Of a stretch of DNA of 64,000 nucleotides, positions 35,752 through 44,684 are shown one piece after another. Source of the stretch: Shewanella algidipiscicola (lineage in GTDB: Bacteria; Pseudomonadota; Gammaproteobacteria; Enterobacterales; Shewanellaceae); NCBI RefSeq assembly GCF_003605125.1, contig NZ_QPQT01000001.1, positions 248,001 to 312,000 of the forward strand, given 5' to 3'. Each line of letters begins with the position of its first letter. Position 1 is the first letter of the stretch. The notes below the pieces were generated by a model. The model searched no databases and was not told the origin of the DNA. It worked only from the letters and a program-made list of their open reading frames with translations. The translations under genes and the position numbers were made by a program.

Positions 35752-35816
35752 GTTAGTGCGTATATGGGAGGATAAGTTAGCGCGTATAAATTAAGGCGTT
35801 AGACAGATAGTTAAAG

Positions 35817-36968
35817 TCACTTTTGTTGCTGCAACCAAGAGGCTAATAACACCATACCGTCATCGATAGAGATCAGCGGTTGATAACCCAGATCCTTTTT
35901 GGCCGCCGCAATATCAAAATAGTGGCTGGTCGACAACTGCTTAGCGACAAAACGGGTCATGATGGGTTCTTGCTGTTTACCCAGCAGCCAATAGACACCT
36001 TCGAGCAGTGCCCCCACCCCATAGGCAAGATTAGCTGGCACGCGTTGGGTAACCGCAGGCAAGTGTGCACAAGCTAAGATCTTATTTAACATGGCCGCCA
36101 TGGTGATGGGCTCATCGTTACTTAAAAAATAACATTGCCCCGCACAAGATGGCGCGTCGTCATATAAGGCCAGCGCCGCCAATAGATGACCATAGGCGGC
36201 ATTGGCGATGTAAATGGTATCGACAAGTTTATCGTCTCGGCCAACCAATTTCAGTCGTTTGGCCCGAGCACGCGCAATCACGCGTGGCACTAAATGGGGA
36301 TCTTCAGGCCCCCAAATAAGGTGCGGCCTGAGCGATACCGTCTTTAACAGCTTACCATCGGCCAACACTTGGCCATTGGCCGCCACCACCTGTTGTTCGG
36401 CGCGGGCTTTGGACTCAGCATAATAGTTAAGGTAACTGGCGGCATAGGGCTGCGTTTCATCGATAAATGCTTCATCGACTCCGGCAAAAGTGACGCTGGG
36501 GGTGCTGGTATACACCAAGCGCGGAATATTATGCGCCAAGCAGGCGTTAATAATGTTGTTGGTGCCCACCACATTAGGCAGATAATAGCTGGATTTATCG
36601 CCCCACACGCCCGCTTTGGAGGCCACATGAAACACCAAATCGCAACCTTGCAGCGCATCAGAAACCTGTTTGGCATCAATAATGTCACCCTTGAGCATAT
36701 TGACGCCCATGGCGGTTAGCTCTGGATAAGTGCCACGGGCCAAACCACTGACCTTGATGCCAGCAGCGACAAGCCGCTCACAAATCGCCTTACCTAAAAA
36801 ACCGCCAGCGCCAGTGACTAACACCCGCGGCGAATGCTGCGCTAATTGCTGTAAGGCGGCTTGCTCTTGTGGGTGAAACTGCGCCAGGCTTGGCGCTGTG
36901 GTGTGCTCTGCTGTCATGCTACCTGCTGTTATACTCTCTGCTGTCATGCTATCCGTAGCCATCATCAT
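35817..36968 (-). CDS. oleD: OleD, NAD(P)-dependent 2-alkyl-3-ketoacid reductase
   Basis: 383 residues. Extended short-chain dehydrogenase: NAD(P) motif VTGAGGFLGKAIC (about residues 51-63) and active-site YYAESKAR (YxxxK). OleD reduces the 2-alkyl-3-keto acid made by OleA before OleC closes the beta-lactone. The first ~45 residues before the Rossmann fold are extra and contain pentapeptide repeats (SMTAE, SITAG, SMTAE, HTTAP). Several Met codons could be the start; none has a strong ribosome binding site. Last gene of the minus-strand ole unit, 81 bases after oleC. Confidence 0.92.
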   Translation of the reverse strand: MMMATDSMTAESITAGSMTAEHTTAPSLAQFHPQEQAALQQLAQHSPRVLVTGAGGFLGKAICERLVAAGIKVSGLARGTYPELTAMGVNMLKGDIIDAKQVSDALQGCDLVFHVASKAGVWGDKSSYYLPNVVGTNNIINACLAHNIPRLVYTSTPSVTFAGVDEAFIDETQPYAASYLNYYAESKARAEQQVVAANGQVLADGKLLKTVSLRPHLIWGPEDPHLVPRVIARARAKRLKLVGRDDKLVDTIYIANAAYGHLLAALALYDDAPSCAGQCYFLSNDEPITMAAMLNKILACAHLPAVTQRVPANLAYGVGALLEGVYWLLGKQQEPIMTRFVAKQLSTSHYFDIAAAKKDLGYQPLISIDDGMVLLASWLQQQK

Positions 36969-37049
36969 TTTTCAGTCAATTATCGGCCATTGCTCAGTCA
37001 GACTCATTTATCTTTTACCTTGCGGCGAGATCAATGGGGCAATTTTTGC

Positions 37050-38834
37050 TTATTCTTTATAAGTGGCTTGGGCCCATAGTGCTAATTTTTCTCTAAAAAT
37101 CTTAGCGTTATGACGAATATCGACTGGGAACCCCCCATGAATGGCAAACCGTGTTATCCCTTTTGTTTGCTCATGGGTTTGGGCTAACTCACGTAATTCG
37201 TGATACAGCTGCGCCGAGCAACTGCAGCTTAAACCTTGCTTCAGCTCTAAACAGATCAGGGGCGTGGTGTTACCATCGATATCGATACCCACTAAGGCGG
37301 AGCGTTTAACGCTCGGATGCGTATTAAAAATACGCTCACAGGGAATAGAGAAATAGCGTTTGATGCTGCCCTCATTGTCAGGCGCTAACGCCTCGACCCG
37401 GTGCGCTTTGCGCCCGCACATCCATAATTTCCCGTCAGCATCGAGATAACCCAAATCCCCCATACGATGATAAATAACATCGTCATTGCCTGCTATTTTG
37501 GCCAGCAGTGTCGCGCTGTCACGCTGATAATAGCATCGACTGACCATAGGCCCTGACACCACAATTTCACCAATCTCACCCGCAGGTAAGCGCAAATTGT
37601 CATCCCATTGAGCAATGGGCGCGTTATCGATCCCAATGATGGCAATATCGACTCCCTCTATGGCGTCACCTACGCAGATCCCACCGCCGTTATCTGTGAT
37701 ATCTGTAGTGGCAAATAGGGCCTGACTGCCCATTTTACTGATGGGTAAGGATTCTGTCGCGCCATAGGAGTTAAGCACCTCAACATCATCATTGAGTAGC
37801 TGACTAAAGCGTTTTATAGAAGCGATGGTGGCAGGTGCACCGGCGGAGATCACTCGTCTTAGGCTAGGCAGTGTTACCGCGTGGTTATCTGTGCCCGCCT
37901 CACCTAAACGTTCAATCAGCGCCGGATTAACAAACATGTTAGTGCATTGATAGCGTTCGAGCGCGGCAAAGATATGGCTAGGATTGGCCGTAATAGGTTT
38001 ACTGGCATCCATATCGGGCACAATAGAAGCCATGCCCAGCGCAGGGCCAAAGAGGGAAAACAGCGGAAAAGTGGCTAAATCACGCTCGCCATGGCTTATC
38101 TGATAATCGTGTTTAAGCGCGCTAATTTGCGCCTCAAACATGCGATGGGAATAGACCACCCCTTTTGGCGTACCAGTGCTACCACTGGTAAATAAGATGG
38201 CACACATCTCATCATGACTCAGCTGCGCCATTGGATAAGGCTTATCCACTGGCGCCTGGCTTAAGAGTTGAGGCAAGGACACCCCGCCCCACCAGCCCTT
38301 GCCGCCAACGGTGATGAGTTTTTTTATGCTGTGTTTACCCCAGCCAAACAAGCGCCTAGCGAGGTGCGCTTTAGGAATACCAATAAAAGCATCGGGCTGA
38401 GATTCTGCAAAACACTGCTTAAGGTTTTTTACTCCCATGCCAGGATCAACCAAAATAGGAATGATCCCCGCCTTAAACAAGGCAAAGGTGAGCGTGAAAA
38501 ATTCGATACTGGGGGTGACCATTAACACGGCTTTCATGCCGCGAGTGATGCCATATTGCTCGAGGGCAAATGCCATACGCGAGCTGAGCTTATCGAGTTC
38601 ATCGAAGCTAAGCTCTTGATAGCTGAATTTTTTAGTCAACAAACCGCCGTGGGCCTGCTGCACCGCCACCGCCAGTTGCGTTGGGGTTTGCTGGGCGGCG
38701 CTGTGCAGATGGCGACACAGATTGGCACCATCGGCATTTAATTGTGGTTTATCAACGACATTTGCCAGCAATGGGCTAACAGATGAGCTACCAGATAAGC
38801 TGTCGGCTGGGCTACTGCAAACGGGCGGTGTCAT
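37050..38834 (-). CDS. oleC: OleC beta-lactone synthetase (AMP-forming)
   Basis: 594 residues. Member of the acyl-CoA synthetase superfamily; OleC closes a 2-alkyl-3-hydroxy acid into a beta-lactone using ATP. Marks: AMP-binding [18 protein letters not shown] (about residues 211-228), [10 protein letters not shown] and the [17 protein letters not shown] hinge region. The ATG overlaps the oleB stop by one base (TAATG on the minus strand), so the two are translationally coupled; in some bacteria OleB and OleC are fused. Confidence 0.95.
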   Translation of the reverse strand: MTPPVCSSPADSLSGSSSVSPLLANVVDKPQLNADGANLCRHLHSAAQQTPTQLAVAVQQAHGGLLTKKFSYQELSFDELDKLSSRMAFALEQYGITRGMKAVLMVTPSIEFFTLTFALFKAGIIPILVDPGMGVKNLKQCFAESQPDAFIGIPKAHLARRLFGWGKHSIKKLITVGGKGWWGGVSLPQLLSQAPVDKPYPMAQLSHDEMCAILFTSGSTGTPKGVVYSHRMFEAQISALKHDYQISHGERDLATFPLFSLFGPALGMASIVPDMDASKPITANPSHIFAALERYQCTNMFVNPALIERLGEAGTDNHAVTLPSLRRVISAGAPATIASIKRFSQLLNDDVEVLNSYGATESLPISKMGSQALFATTDITDNGGGICVGDAIEGVDIAIIGIDNAPIAQWDDNLRLPAGEIGEIVVSGPMVSRCYYQRDSATLLAKIAGNDDVIYHRMGDLGYLDADGKLWMCGRKAHRVEALAPDNEGSIKRYFSIPCERIFNTHPSVKRSALVGIDIDGNTTPLICLELKQGLSCSCSAQLYHELRELAQTHEQTKGITRFAIHGGFPVDIRHNAKIFREKLALWAQATYKE

Positions 38835-39706
38835 TAGTGCGCCATAAACTGGCGAACATGAGCGACAACCTCATCACTGGCATCTTCTAAAATGTAGTGA
38901 CCACAATCGGCAAATTCATGCACTTGAGCACCCGGAAACACCCGTTGCCACTCATCTAAGAAGTGCTTATCGAACACAAAGTCTTGCAGACCCCAACAGA
39001 TCATCACAGGCAGTGTGGCAAACTGTGGCAAGGCGGCGGCAATATCCGACACCAACTGATAGTTTCTATCACCAGGCTTAAGCGGAATATCTTGCACAAA
39101 ACGCAGCGTCGAGATGCGATTGGCCCAAGAGTTAAACGGCGCAACATATGCTTGGCGAACCGCTTTTGGCATAGGCTGACGTTTAACGCCAACATAAGAT
39201 GCAATCGATGAAAAAGCATTAAAACCGCGCACCAATACCGTGCCTAGCAGCGTGTTGCGGCAGATAGATAAGGCCCACGGAAAGGGTTTTGCCTCTGGCA
39301 GATGAAACGCGCCAGTGTTGAGGATGACTAATTTTTTAATCCGCTCAGGATGACGCGCCGCAAAGCCCATGCCGATCATACCGCCCCAATCGTGCACGAT
39401 AAGGGTAATATTTTGCTTAACGTTGAGGTGATCTAATAAGGCTGCTAAATCATCGATACGCTGCTCAAGGGTGTAATCGTATGCGCTATCGTCTGGCTTA
39501 TCTGACAAACCACAGCCAATATGATCCGGCACAATACACTGATGGTTATCGCTTAAGGCCGATACCAAGTTACGATAATAGAATGACCAGCTTGGGTTAC
39601 CGTGCACCATCACCACCGGCTCGCCTTGGCCCTCGTTGACGTAATGCAGCTTGTTACCATTGATATCGAAATAGTTGCGCTTAAAGGGAAATAGCGTATC
39701 GAGCAT
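38834..39706 (-). CDS. oleB: OleB beta-lactone decarboxylase (alpha/beta hydrolase)
   Basis: 290 residues. Haloalkane-dehalogenase-like fold: oxyanion motif HGNPSWSF and nucleophile Asp in VHDWGGMIG (about residues 103-111), and a C-terminal catalytic His in DCGHYILED. OleB decarboxylates the beta-lactone from OleC to a cis-olefin. Lies between oleA (103-base gap) and oleC (one-base overlap). Confidence 0.95.
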   Translation of the reverse strand: MLDTLFPFKRNYFDINGNKLHYVNEGQGEPVVMVHGNPSWSFYYRNLVSALSDNHQCIVPDHIGCGLSDKPDDSAYDYTLEQRIDDLAALLDHLNVKQNITLIVHDWGGMIGMGFAARHPERIKKLVILNTGAFHLPEAKPFPWALSICRNTLLGTVLVRGFNAFSSIASYVGVKRQPMPKAVRQAYVAPFNSWANRISTLRFVQDIPLKPGDRNYQLVSDIAAALPQFATLPVMICWGLQDFVFDKHFLDEWQRVFPGAQVHEFADCGHYILEDASDEVVAHVRQFMAH

Positions 39707-39809
39707 GATCTTTCCTATATACCATTTTTGTCCTCGATAACGACCGATGCGCCGCTATCGAGATAATCTGTTTGATTGAGACAACACTATGGGGACAATC
39801 AGTGGTCAA

Positions 39810-40859
39810 TTACCACTTAAGCCCAAGCATCATGCAATTTAGACCACTGCCTATGCCAAGAAAACTCACCTGATCGCCTTTACGCAAAAAGCCTTGATCA
39901 TGCGCCATGGCAGCGGTGACCGGCAACGAGACAGTGCCCATGTTGCCCAAAAATTGGTAGGTGGGAAACTCTTTCTCTTGCGGAATATTAAGCGCACTGA
40001 GTACCTGTTTACGGTTAGAGGCGCCCACTTGGTGACAAATCACCTTGTCGACCTGCTCCACCAGCCAGTTACGCTGCTCAAGGAAATGGCTCCAAGTATG
40101 TCGTGCCAACTCGACCCCCTCTTTCAATAGGGCCACACCATCGGTGCGCATAAATTCGCGGTACAGTTGCGTGCCCGCTTCTTGCAAGCCCCACTGACAC
40201 AAATTGTGATGCTCGGGTGCCGACAGATGACTTGCGCCCAGCAGTTGGTGCTGACGCTCGCCTTTTAAGGGGATGCTGCCATCGGTTAATAACACCGCCA
40301 CCGCGCCCGAACCGCCAGTTAAGGTCGCTAATGAGCGGGCATAATTTTGCATCGTTGGCTCAGCCAGCATGTTGTCTATGGTGATGTCGACAATATGGCG
40401 CGCCGATTCACATGAGACCACAAGCCCAGCTTTGATCTGGCCTAACTCGATACGATTAGCGATATCGAGAATACCCGACAACACCCCAAGGCAGGCGTTA
40501 CTGATGTCGTAGATGGCGGTATCTTTTGAGACGCCAAGCTCCGCCGCGATGCGACATGCTGTGGCGGGCTCATGTTGGTCACGACAAACGCCGGTGTAAA
40601 CCACCGCGCCTAAATCGCTAACGCTGATGCCGGTTTCTTCGATTGATTTATGCGCCGCTGCTATGGCGCCGTCAGATAATCTGTGTCCTTTTGGCCACCA
40701 ACGACGCTCTTGGATCCCGGTTAATGCGGCAAGTTGCCCCATTGGGATCCTAAACTTTTGATAGAGGGGGGCTAATCGAGACTCTAACTCTGAAGTGGAG
40801 ACCACTACAGGGGCCAGCTCATAGGCTAGGCTATTTATAAAAACGCGAGAATATTTCAT
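39810..40859 (-). CDS. oleA: OleA, head-to-head acyl-CoA condensing thiolase
   Basis: About 349 residues. Joins two fatty acyl-CoA by non-decarboxylative Claisen condensation, the first step to long-chain olefins such as the C31 polyunsaturated hydrocarbon of Shewanella. Catalytic Cys in NACLGVLSG (about residue 123), His in VICHQVGASNRKQ, Asn in LGNMGTVS. The ATG at 40859 (MKYSRVFINSL) is preferred to a TTG at 40880; the protein begins this way in characterised relatives. First gene of the ole unit. Confidence 0.96.
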   Translation of the reverse strand: MKYSRVFINSLAYELAPVVVSTSELESRLAPLYQKFRIPMGQLAALTGIQERRWWPKGHRLSDGAIAAAHKSIEETGISVSDLGAVVYTGVCRDQHEPATACRIAAELGVSKDTAIYDISNACLGVLSGILDIANRIELGQIKAGLVVSCESARHIVDITIDNMLAEPTMQNYARSLATLTGGSGAVAVLLTDGSIPLKGERQHQLLGASHLSAPEHHNLCQWGLQEAGTQLYREFMRTDGVALLKEGVELARHTWSHFLEQRNWLVEQVDKVICHQVGASNRKQVLSALNIPQEKEFPTYQFLGNMGTVSLPVTAAMAHDQGFLRKGDQVSFLGIGSGLNCMMLGLKW

Positions 40860-41087
40860 GCAACCGTGTAGTTCGCTCAATATATCAACACTAACCGCGC
40901 CAATATTTATTATTATTCACTGATAACCCGACATTTGAGCAAGAAACGGCGCATGATTCAATAAAAAACCACCATAGAGCGGCTTTTTTCGACAATTAGC
41001 CGACAAGTGTCGTCTCTTTAACCAAGTCTATCGGGTTTATCTCACCAAGTGGCACCTGCATTCACCCAGAACCAAGGCAACGCCGAT

Positions 41088-42410
41088 TTAGTCATGGGGG
41101 TGACGCTGAGCCAAAATCAGATGGTTTCGCGGGGTGATCTGCTTATCACAAAAAGTAGTTAACTTGACCTGATAACCCGCCTCTTCGAGAAAGCAGACTC
41201 TATCAAGCAAGAGCCATTGCTCCAGCACATCACGAAACAGGTGCGCCACCAGATCGATACGCCGCGTGAGTCGCTGGCGTCGATACCCTAATGCCAAATA
41301 GTGCTCCACAGGCCAGTTTACCGGCAAGGATACGCCTTTTTGTGCTGCGGCCCAGAGACAAAATGCCTTAAAGTCGCCATTGAGCTGACTCTGTTTTACC
41401 GACGGTATCGGCAAGTAATGATCATGCCCGCTCACCTCACGCTGCAAGCTATCAAAACCTAAGCGCCACGCCACCTCTTTATGGCGCAGCTCGGTGGCCT
41501 TATCATTAGCGATAACGCTGTGCTGCAAAGGCAACTGCAGATCGTGACGACTTAAGTTAAGTCCACTTTGCTGAGCGACCTGCGATAACGGCTGATAATG
41601 GCTAGCGCGAATAAGATGGTAACAGCAAGGTGATATTGCCAGTGAAGCCGTGTTCGCGCACCTTGCCTGTTGCAGTAACGCCACATGTAAATCGCCACAA
41701 GCATGCAATGCCACCGCTTGCTGAGCCGGTGTTAGCAACCGAGCGGCATCGGGGCTAAAGGCATCGGCGCAGACAAACCGTTGCGGCAGTGACCACTGCT
41801 GCGCAAAGGCTTGACCGCTATCACATAAGGCCGATTGCCATTCAAGGCTGATAACACTTCGCTGTTGCGCTTTAGCGATTAACCGCCCCAGATGACCTTT
41901 ACCGGCGCACCACTCGAGCACATCGTGCTTATCATCGGCAATGGCCTGGGTAAATGCACTGATCTGCTGCCACTTACGCCCTTTAATGTGGGCGCTAAAA
42001 TGGGGCGCCACCTCATCGGCTAAGCCGGTGACTGCCACATGCTGTACCGCGTGACTTGCCTGCGGTTGAGCGGCGCGTGGCGCATGGGGCAGCTCTTGGT
42101 CTGGCGCGCCGCCTGACAATAACCCCAGCGAATCTAAGAATACCTGCGCCTGAGTCGCAGACGCTGACTTCCCATTGGCCATGGCGTTAAGATCGTGCGT
42201 CAGTGCTGGCAGCAAGGTCGCCAGTAAGCGCGGCGTATTGACATCAATAGCGTCGATATCATCATCGCCTATTTGCCACACCTGCTTAGCTAAGGTCGGG
42301 TAGTGTGCCTCCCAAGGCAGATGATGGCATTCGAATGCTGTGACCTGCCATAACCCACGGCTGTTATGCAGTAATGCGCCGAGTACCTGCAGGGTTTGAC
42401 CATAAGACAT
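41088..42410 (-). CDS. SAM-dependent methyltransferase-like protein
   Basis: About 440 residues. The central SAM motif LEWCAGKGHLGRLIA (about residue 160) and later AISPCCYHL are seen, as in a family of RNA-type or unspecified methyltransferases. N-terminal ~130 residues have no recognised domain. Target unknown. The ATG at 42410 has AAGGA six bases before it, so I prefer it to 42464. A terminator for the upstream lipoprotein gene lies in front. Confidence 0.75.
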   Translation of the reverse strand: MSYGQTLQVLGALLHNSRGLWQVTAFECHHLPWEAHYPTLAKQVWQIGDDDIDAIDVNTPRLLATLLPALTHDLNAMANGKSASATQAQVFLDSLGLLSGGAPDQELPHAPRAAQPQASHAVQHVAVTGLADEVAPHFSAHIKGRKWQQISAFTQAIADDKHDVLEWCAGKGHLGRLIAKAQQRSVISLEWQSALCDSGQAFAQQWSLPQRFVCADAFSPDAARLLTPAQQAVALHACGDLHVALLQQARCANTASLAISPCCYHLIRASHYQPLSQVAQQSGLNLSRHDLQLPLQHSVIANDKATELRHKEVAWRLGFDSLQREVSGHDHYLPIPSVKQSQLNGDFKAFCLWAAAQKGVSLPVNWPVEHYLALGYRRQRLTRRIDLVAHLFRDVLEQWLLLDRVCFLEEAGYQVKLTTFCDKQITPRNHLILAQRHPHD

Positions 42411-42424
42411 GTTGATTCCTTCAT

Positions 42425-42454
42425 AAAAAAAAGCACTCGGTGAGTGCCTTTTTA
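42425..42454 (-). terminator. Rho-independent terminator
   Basis: Stem GCACTC / GAGTGC with a GGT loop and A/T-rich base; on the minus strand a run of eight T follows. Ends the lipoprotein gene at 42486. Confidence 0.8.
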
Positions 42455-42485
42455 TTGTAATCAAGTTACCGCAGCCAGCATAGCG

Positions 42486-43646
42486 CTATTGAGGCGATTG
42501 CGGCTTAAGCGCCATGCGTTTGCCCAGCCAAACGCCCAAGCCGAGGGGCGCAAAAAAGATCACCAGCAAAAATAAGACAAAATAGAGGATCAGGCTCTTG
42601 AGCGTGGCGGTTAATTGCGCAAACACCACCTCAACCGAGTGCTGGGCAATTTGATCCAAATTGGCAGCAGCGGCCATACGCTCTCTTGCCACCATCTCCT
42701 CTAGGGCAAGGCGCTCATTTTTAACCATAGATTCGAGTGCTTGTCGCTCGGCAGACAGCTGCACAAGTTTGCTATCGGTCGCTTCATTGAGCTGCTGCAA
42801 GAGTGGGGTCAGTTCGCGGCGCAGATCCACCGCTAAGTCTTGCATCATTTGTGGGCTCTGCTCCATTAAGCGGTGAAAACGCGCCGATGTTTCGCTGATG
42901 CTAGCCAAGGTCACCTGAATATGTTCCACATTTAGGGTTGAATGCAATGCATAAAGCTCTGCTTTCCAGCCAAGGATCTTAGGCATCTGCTCAGATATCA
43001 TCGCCATGCGATCAGAAATATCACTCATTACCTCGGGCACGGTACCAAATGTGGTCACCGCTTCAAACTCATTAATGGCTTTAAAGTCTAACCAATCCCT
43101 AAAAGCGGAACGGCGCACAAAGGTGATATCAATCAGCGGATTATCGGCCACGTACTGATTAACAAACGCTTGATACTGCTTAAAATCGACCTCGTTGACA
43201 AAGCCTTTCACTGTCTGCTCGAACTCTTGTTGCAGTTGCTGACTAGCAGTGACGGCAATGGCTTGCTGCTCGCCAAACAGTTGATGACCTGCGCCAGAGG
43301 CAAAAAAGGCCGACATTTGAGCCGTTAAGGTCCAGGTATCGACCATAGCTGCCATAGGCGATGCCTGAAAGATCGCCCGCTGCAAAGCTTGCTCGCTGTT
43401 GATTTTCCACATCAGGGAGTGAGACTTGATAGCCACATCATCGGGCGCTAGCGCCGCAATTTTATCGGCGCTATGCTCAACCCCTGTGTAGAAGGTATTA
43501 CTGAACTCACGACTAAACACCCGCATATTCAGCTGTTCCTTGGGTAGTGGTTCGATACCACTTTCTAATTTAATCTCCAGTAATGAGCAGCCGCTAACGC
43601 CGATTAACATGATGACTATTAAGAAAAACTGAATATTGCTGCGCAT
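42486..43646 (-). CDS. Lipoprotein with coiled coil and C-terminal membrane segment, unknown function
   Basis: 386 residues, not recognised. Lipobox IGVSGC near residues 15-20, so lipid-anchored at the N-terminus. A helical, Glu/Ala/Gln-rich region (about 220-335, with LVQLSAERQALESMV) suggests a coiled coil. A strong hydrophobic segment (about 345-372, LILYFVLFLLVIFFAPLG) follows with a short basic tail. A protein anchored at both ends would span the periplasmic surface or sit at the inner membrane. Single gene with terminator. Confidence 0.75.
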   Translation of the reverse strand: MRSNIQFFLIVIMLIGVSGCSLLEIKLESGIEPLPKEQLNMRVFSREFSNTFYTGVEHSADKIAALAPDDVAIKSHSLMWKINSEQALQRAIFQASPMAAMVDTWTLTAQMSAFFASGAGHQLFGEQQAIAVTASQQLQQEFEQTVKGFVNEVDFKQYQAFVNQYVADNPLIDITFVRRSAFRDWLDFKAINEFEAVTTFGTVPEVMSDISDRMAMISEQMPKILGWKAELYALHSTLNVEHIQVTLASISETSARFHRLMEQSPQMMQDLAVDLRRELTPLLQQLNEATDSKLVQLSAERQALESMVKNERLALEEMVARERMAAAANLDQIAQHSVEVVFAQLTATLKSLILYFVLFLLVIFFAPLGLGVWLGKRMALKPQSPQ

Positions 43647-43834
43647 AACATAACTCGTGAGGTAAGCAGATTGAAGTACCTCTTAAAGTAAGTGTTTTAT
43701 GCAGGCGGCTCAAGTGATAGTGATTAGATAATCTCAATAGCGTCAGCAAAAATGCCTATGACGCTTTTATGTTAAGCATAAAGGTAGCGACGTTGAATCT
43801 GCCTTGTCACTGACGTAGAATCGCGGCCAAAACA

Positions 43835-44113
43835 ATGAACAAGAGTTTACCTATGCGCTCACCCTGCGTCGCACGCTGTGGCCTTAATGACGATGATATT
43901 TGTGTAGGCTGTTTTCGCCATATTGATGAGATTGTTGGTTGGGGACAGGCCAGCGAGGCCCGCCAACAGGCGATTATTGAGGCGGTTAATCAGCGCAAAG
44001 CCCAGTTAAAACAGAGCAAGCCGTCTCAGGCCAGCGCGCCGTATAAGGGGCAGGTCATTAGCCGTGACAAGTGGCGCCAAGCCGAACAACGCTTGCTTGA
44101 GCAAGACAGTTGA
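43835..44113 (+). CDS. DUF1289-family small protein
   Basis: 92 residues. The cysteine pattern SPCVARCGLNDDDICVGCFR (CxxxC then CxxC) is the DUF1289 signature, likely a small metal or Fe-S site. The C-terminal half is basic and helical, with no recognised domain. Function unknown. Starts at 43835, or possibly at the next ATG at 43853. Single gene on the plus strand, convergent with yajD. Confidence 0.82.
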   Translation: MNKSLPMRSPCVARCGLNDDDICVGCFRHIDEIVGWGQASEARQQAIIEAVNQRKAQLKQSKPSQASAPYKGQVISRDKWRQAEQRLLEQDS

Positions 44114-44157
44114 TAACGACTCGGCATCTTATGCTAGCGACAGGCCGGTGGCGCTTA

Positions 44158-44523
44158 TCACTTTTTGCTCATCATCCCTTTTAAGTCTGCAAACGGGTTA
44201 TAGGTGGCCGCCTCGACTTTGGTTTCTGTGGTCGCGCCATATTGGATCAGCTCTTCATACTTAGCATGTTCATTGTCATGGCAATAGAGGCATAATAGCT
44301 CCCAGTTTGATCCGTCTGAGGGGTTATTGTCATGGTTATGATCGCGATGATGTACGGTCAACTCGCGCAAGTTGGAGTGAGTAAACTCGCGGGTACAACG
44401 GCCACACACCCAAGGATAGAGTTTTAACGCCTGCTCACGGTAACCGGTTTCTCGTTTGGCTTTGTATTCGCGCGCCTCAGCCAGCACTTTGTCTAGCTTG
44501 CTTTGACCTTGATGGGTTGACAT
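44158..44523 (-). CDS. yajD: YajD-like HNH nuclease
   Basis: 121 residues. The HNH fold is clear: CGRC...LTVHHRDHNHDNNPSDGSNW...LCLYCHDNEH, with two CxxC zinc-binding pairs and the HHRDHNHDNN catalytic segment. YajD relatives are stand-alone HNH proteins of unknown physiological role. Cytoplasmic. Confidence 0.9.
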   Translation of the reverse strand: MSTHQGQSKLDKVLAEAREYKAKRETGYREQALKLYPWVCGRCTREFTHSNLRELTVHHRDHNHDNNPSDGSNWELLCLYCHDNEHAKYEELIQYGATTETKVEAATYNPFADLKGMMSKK

Positions 44524-44630
44524 GAACTGCCTCTCTTCAAAAAATAATTGCCTGCAAGAATAATCATTGGCCTACCTAAGTGCAACCAAAATAGTGCAGC
44601 ACCAACAGCGCTAACCATCCCCATAAAAAA

Positions 44631-44654
44631 AGCCCAAATCCTAAGATTTGGGCT
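44631..44654 (-). terminator. Rho-independent terminator of the BCCT gene
   Basis: Perfect 10-bp stem AGCCCAAATC / GATTTGGGCT with a CTAA loop; a T run follows on the minus strand. It starts 31 bases after the transporter stop. Confidence 0.88.
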
Positions 44655-44684
44655 TTTAAATCACTTGCGGTGATCTATTGGATA

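Larger units (their letters stand above)
35277..35816. other. Repeat-rich intergenic region upstream of the STAND gene
   Basis: 540 bases. Holds a long hairpin (35434-35470), a 14-bp repeat (35607-35640) and a 13-bp repeat (35700-35751). No gene was seen. It contains the promoter of the STAND gene and the 3' region of oleD. Confidence 0.55.

Noticed and set aside
40940..40995. A-rich/T-rich stretch upstream of the methyltransferase end as terminator
   Set aside because: Arms do not pair properly around AAAAAACCACC and GCGGCTTTTTT.
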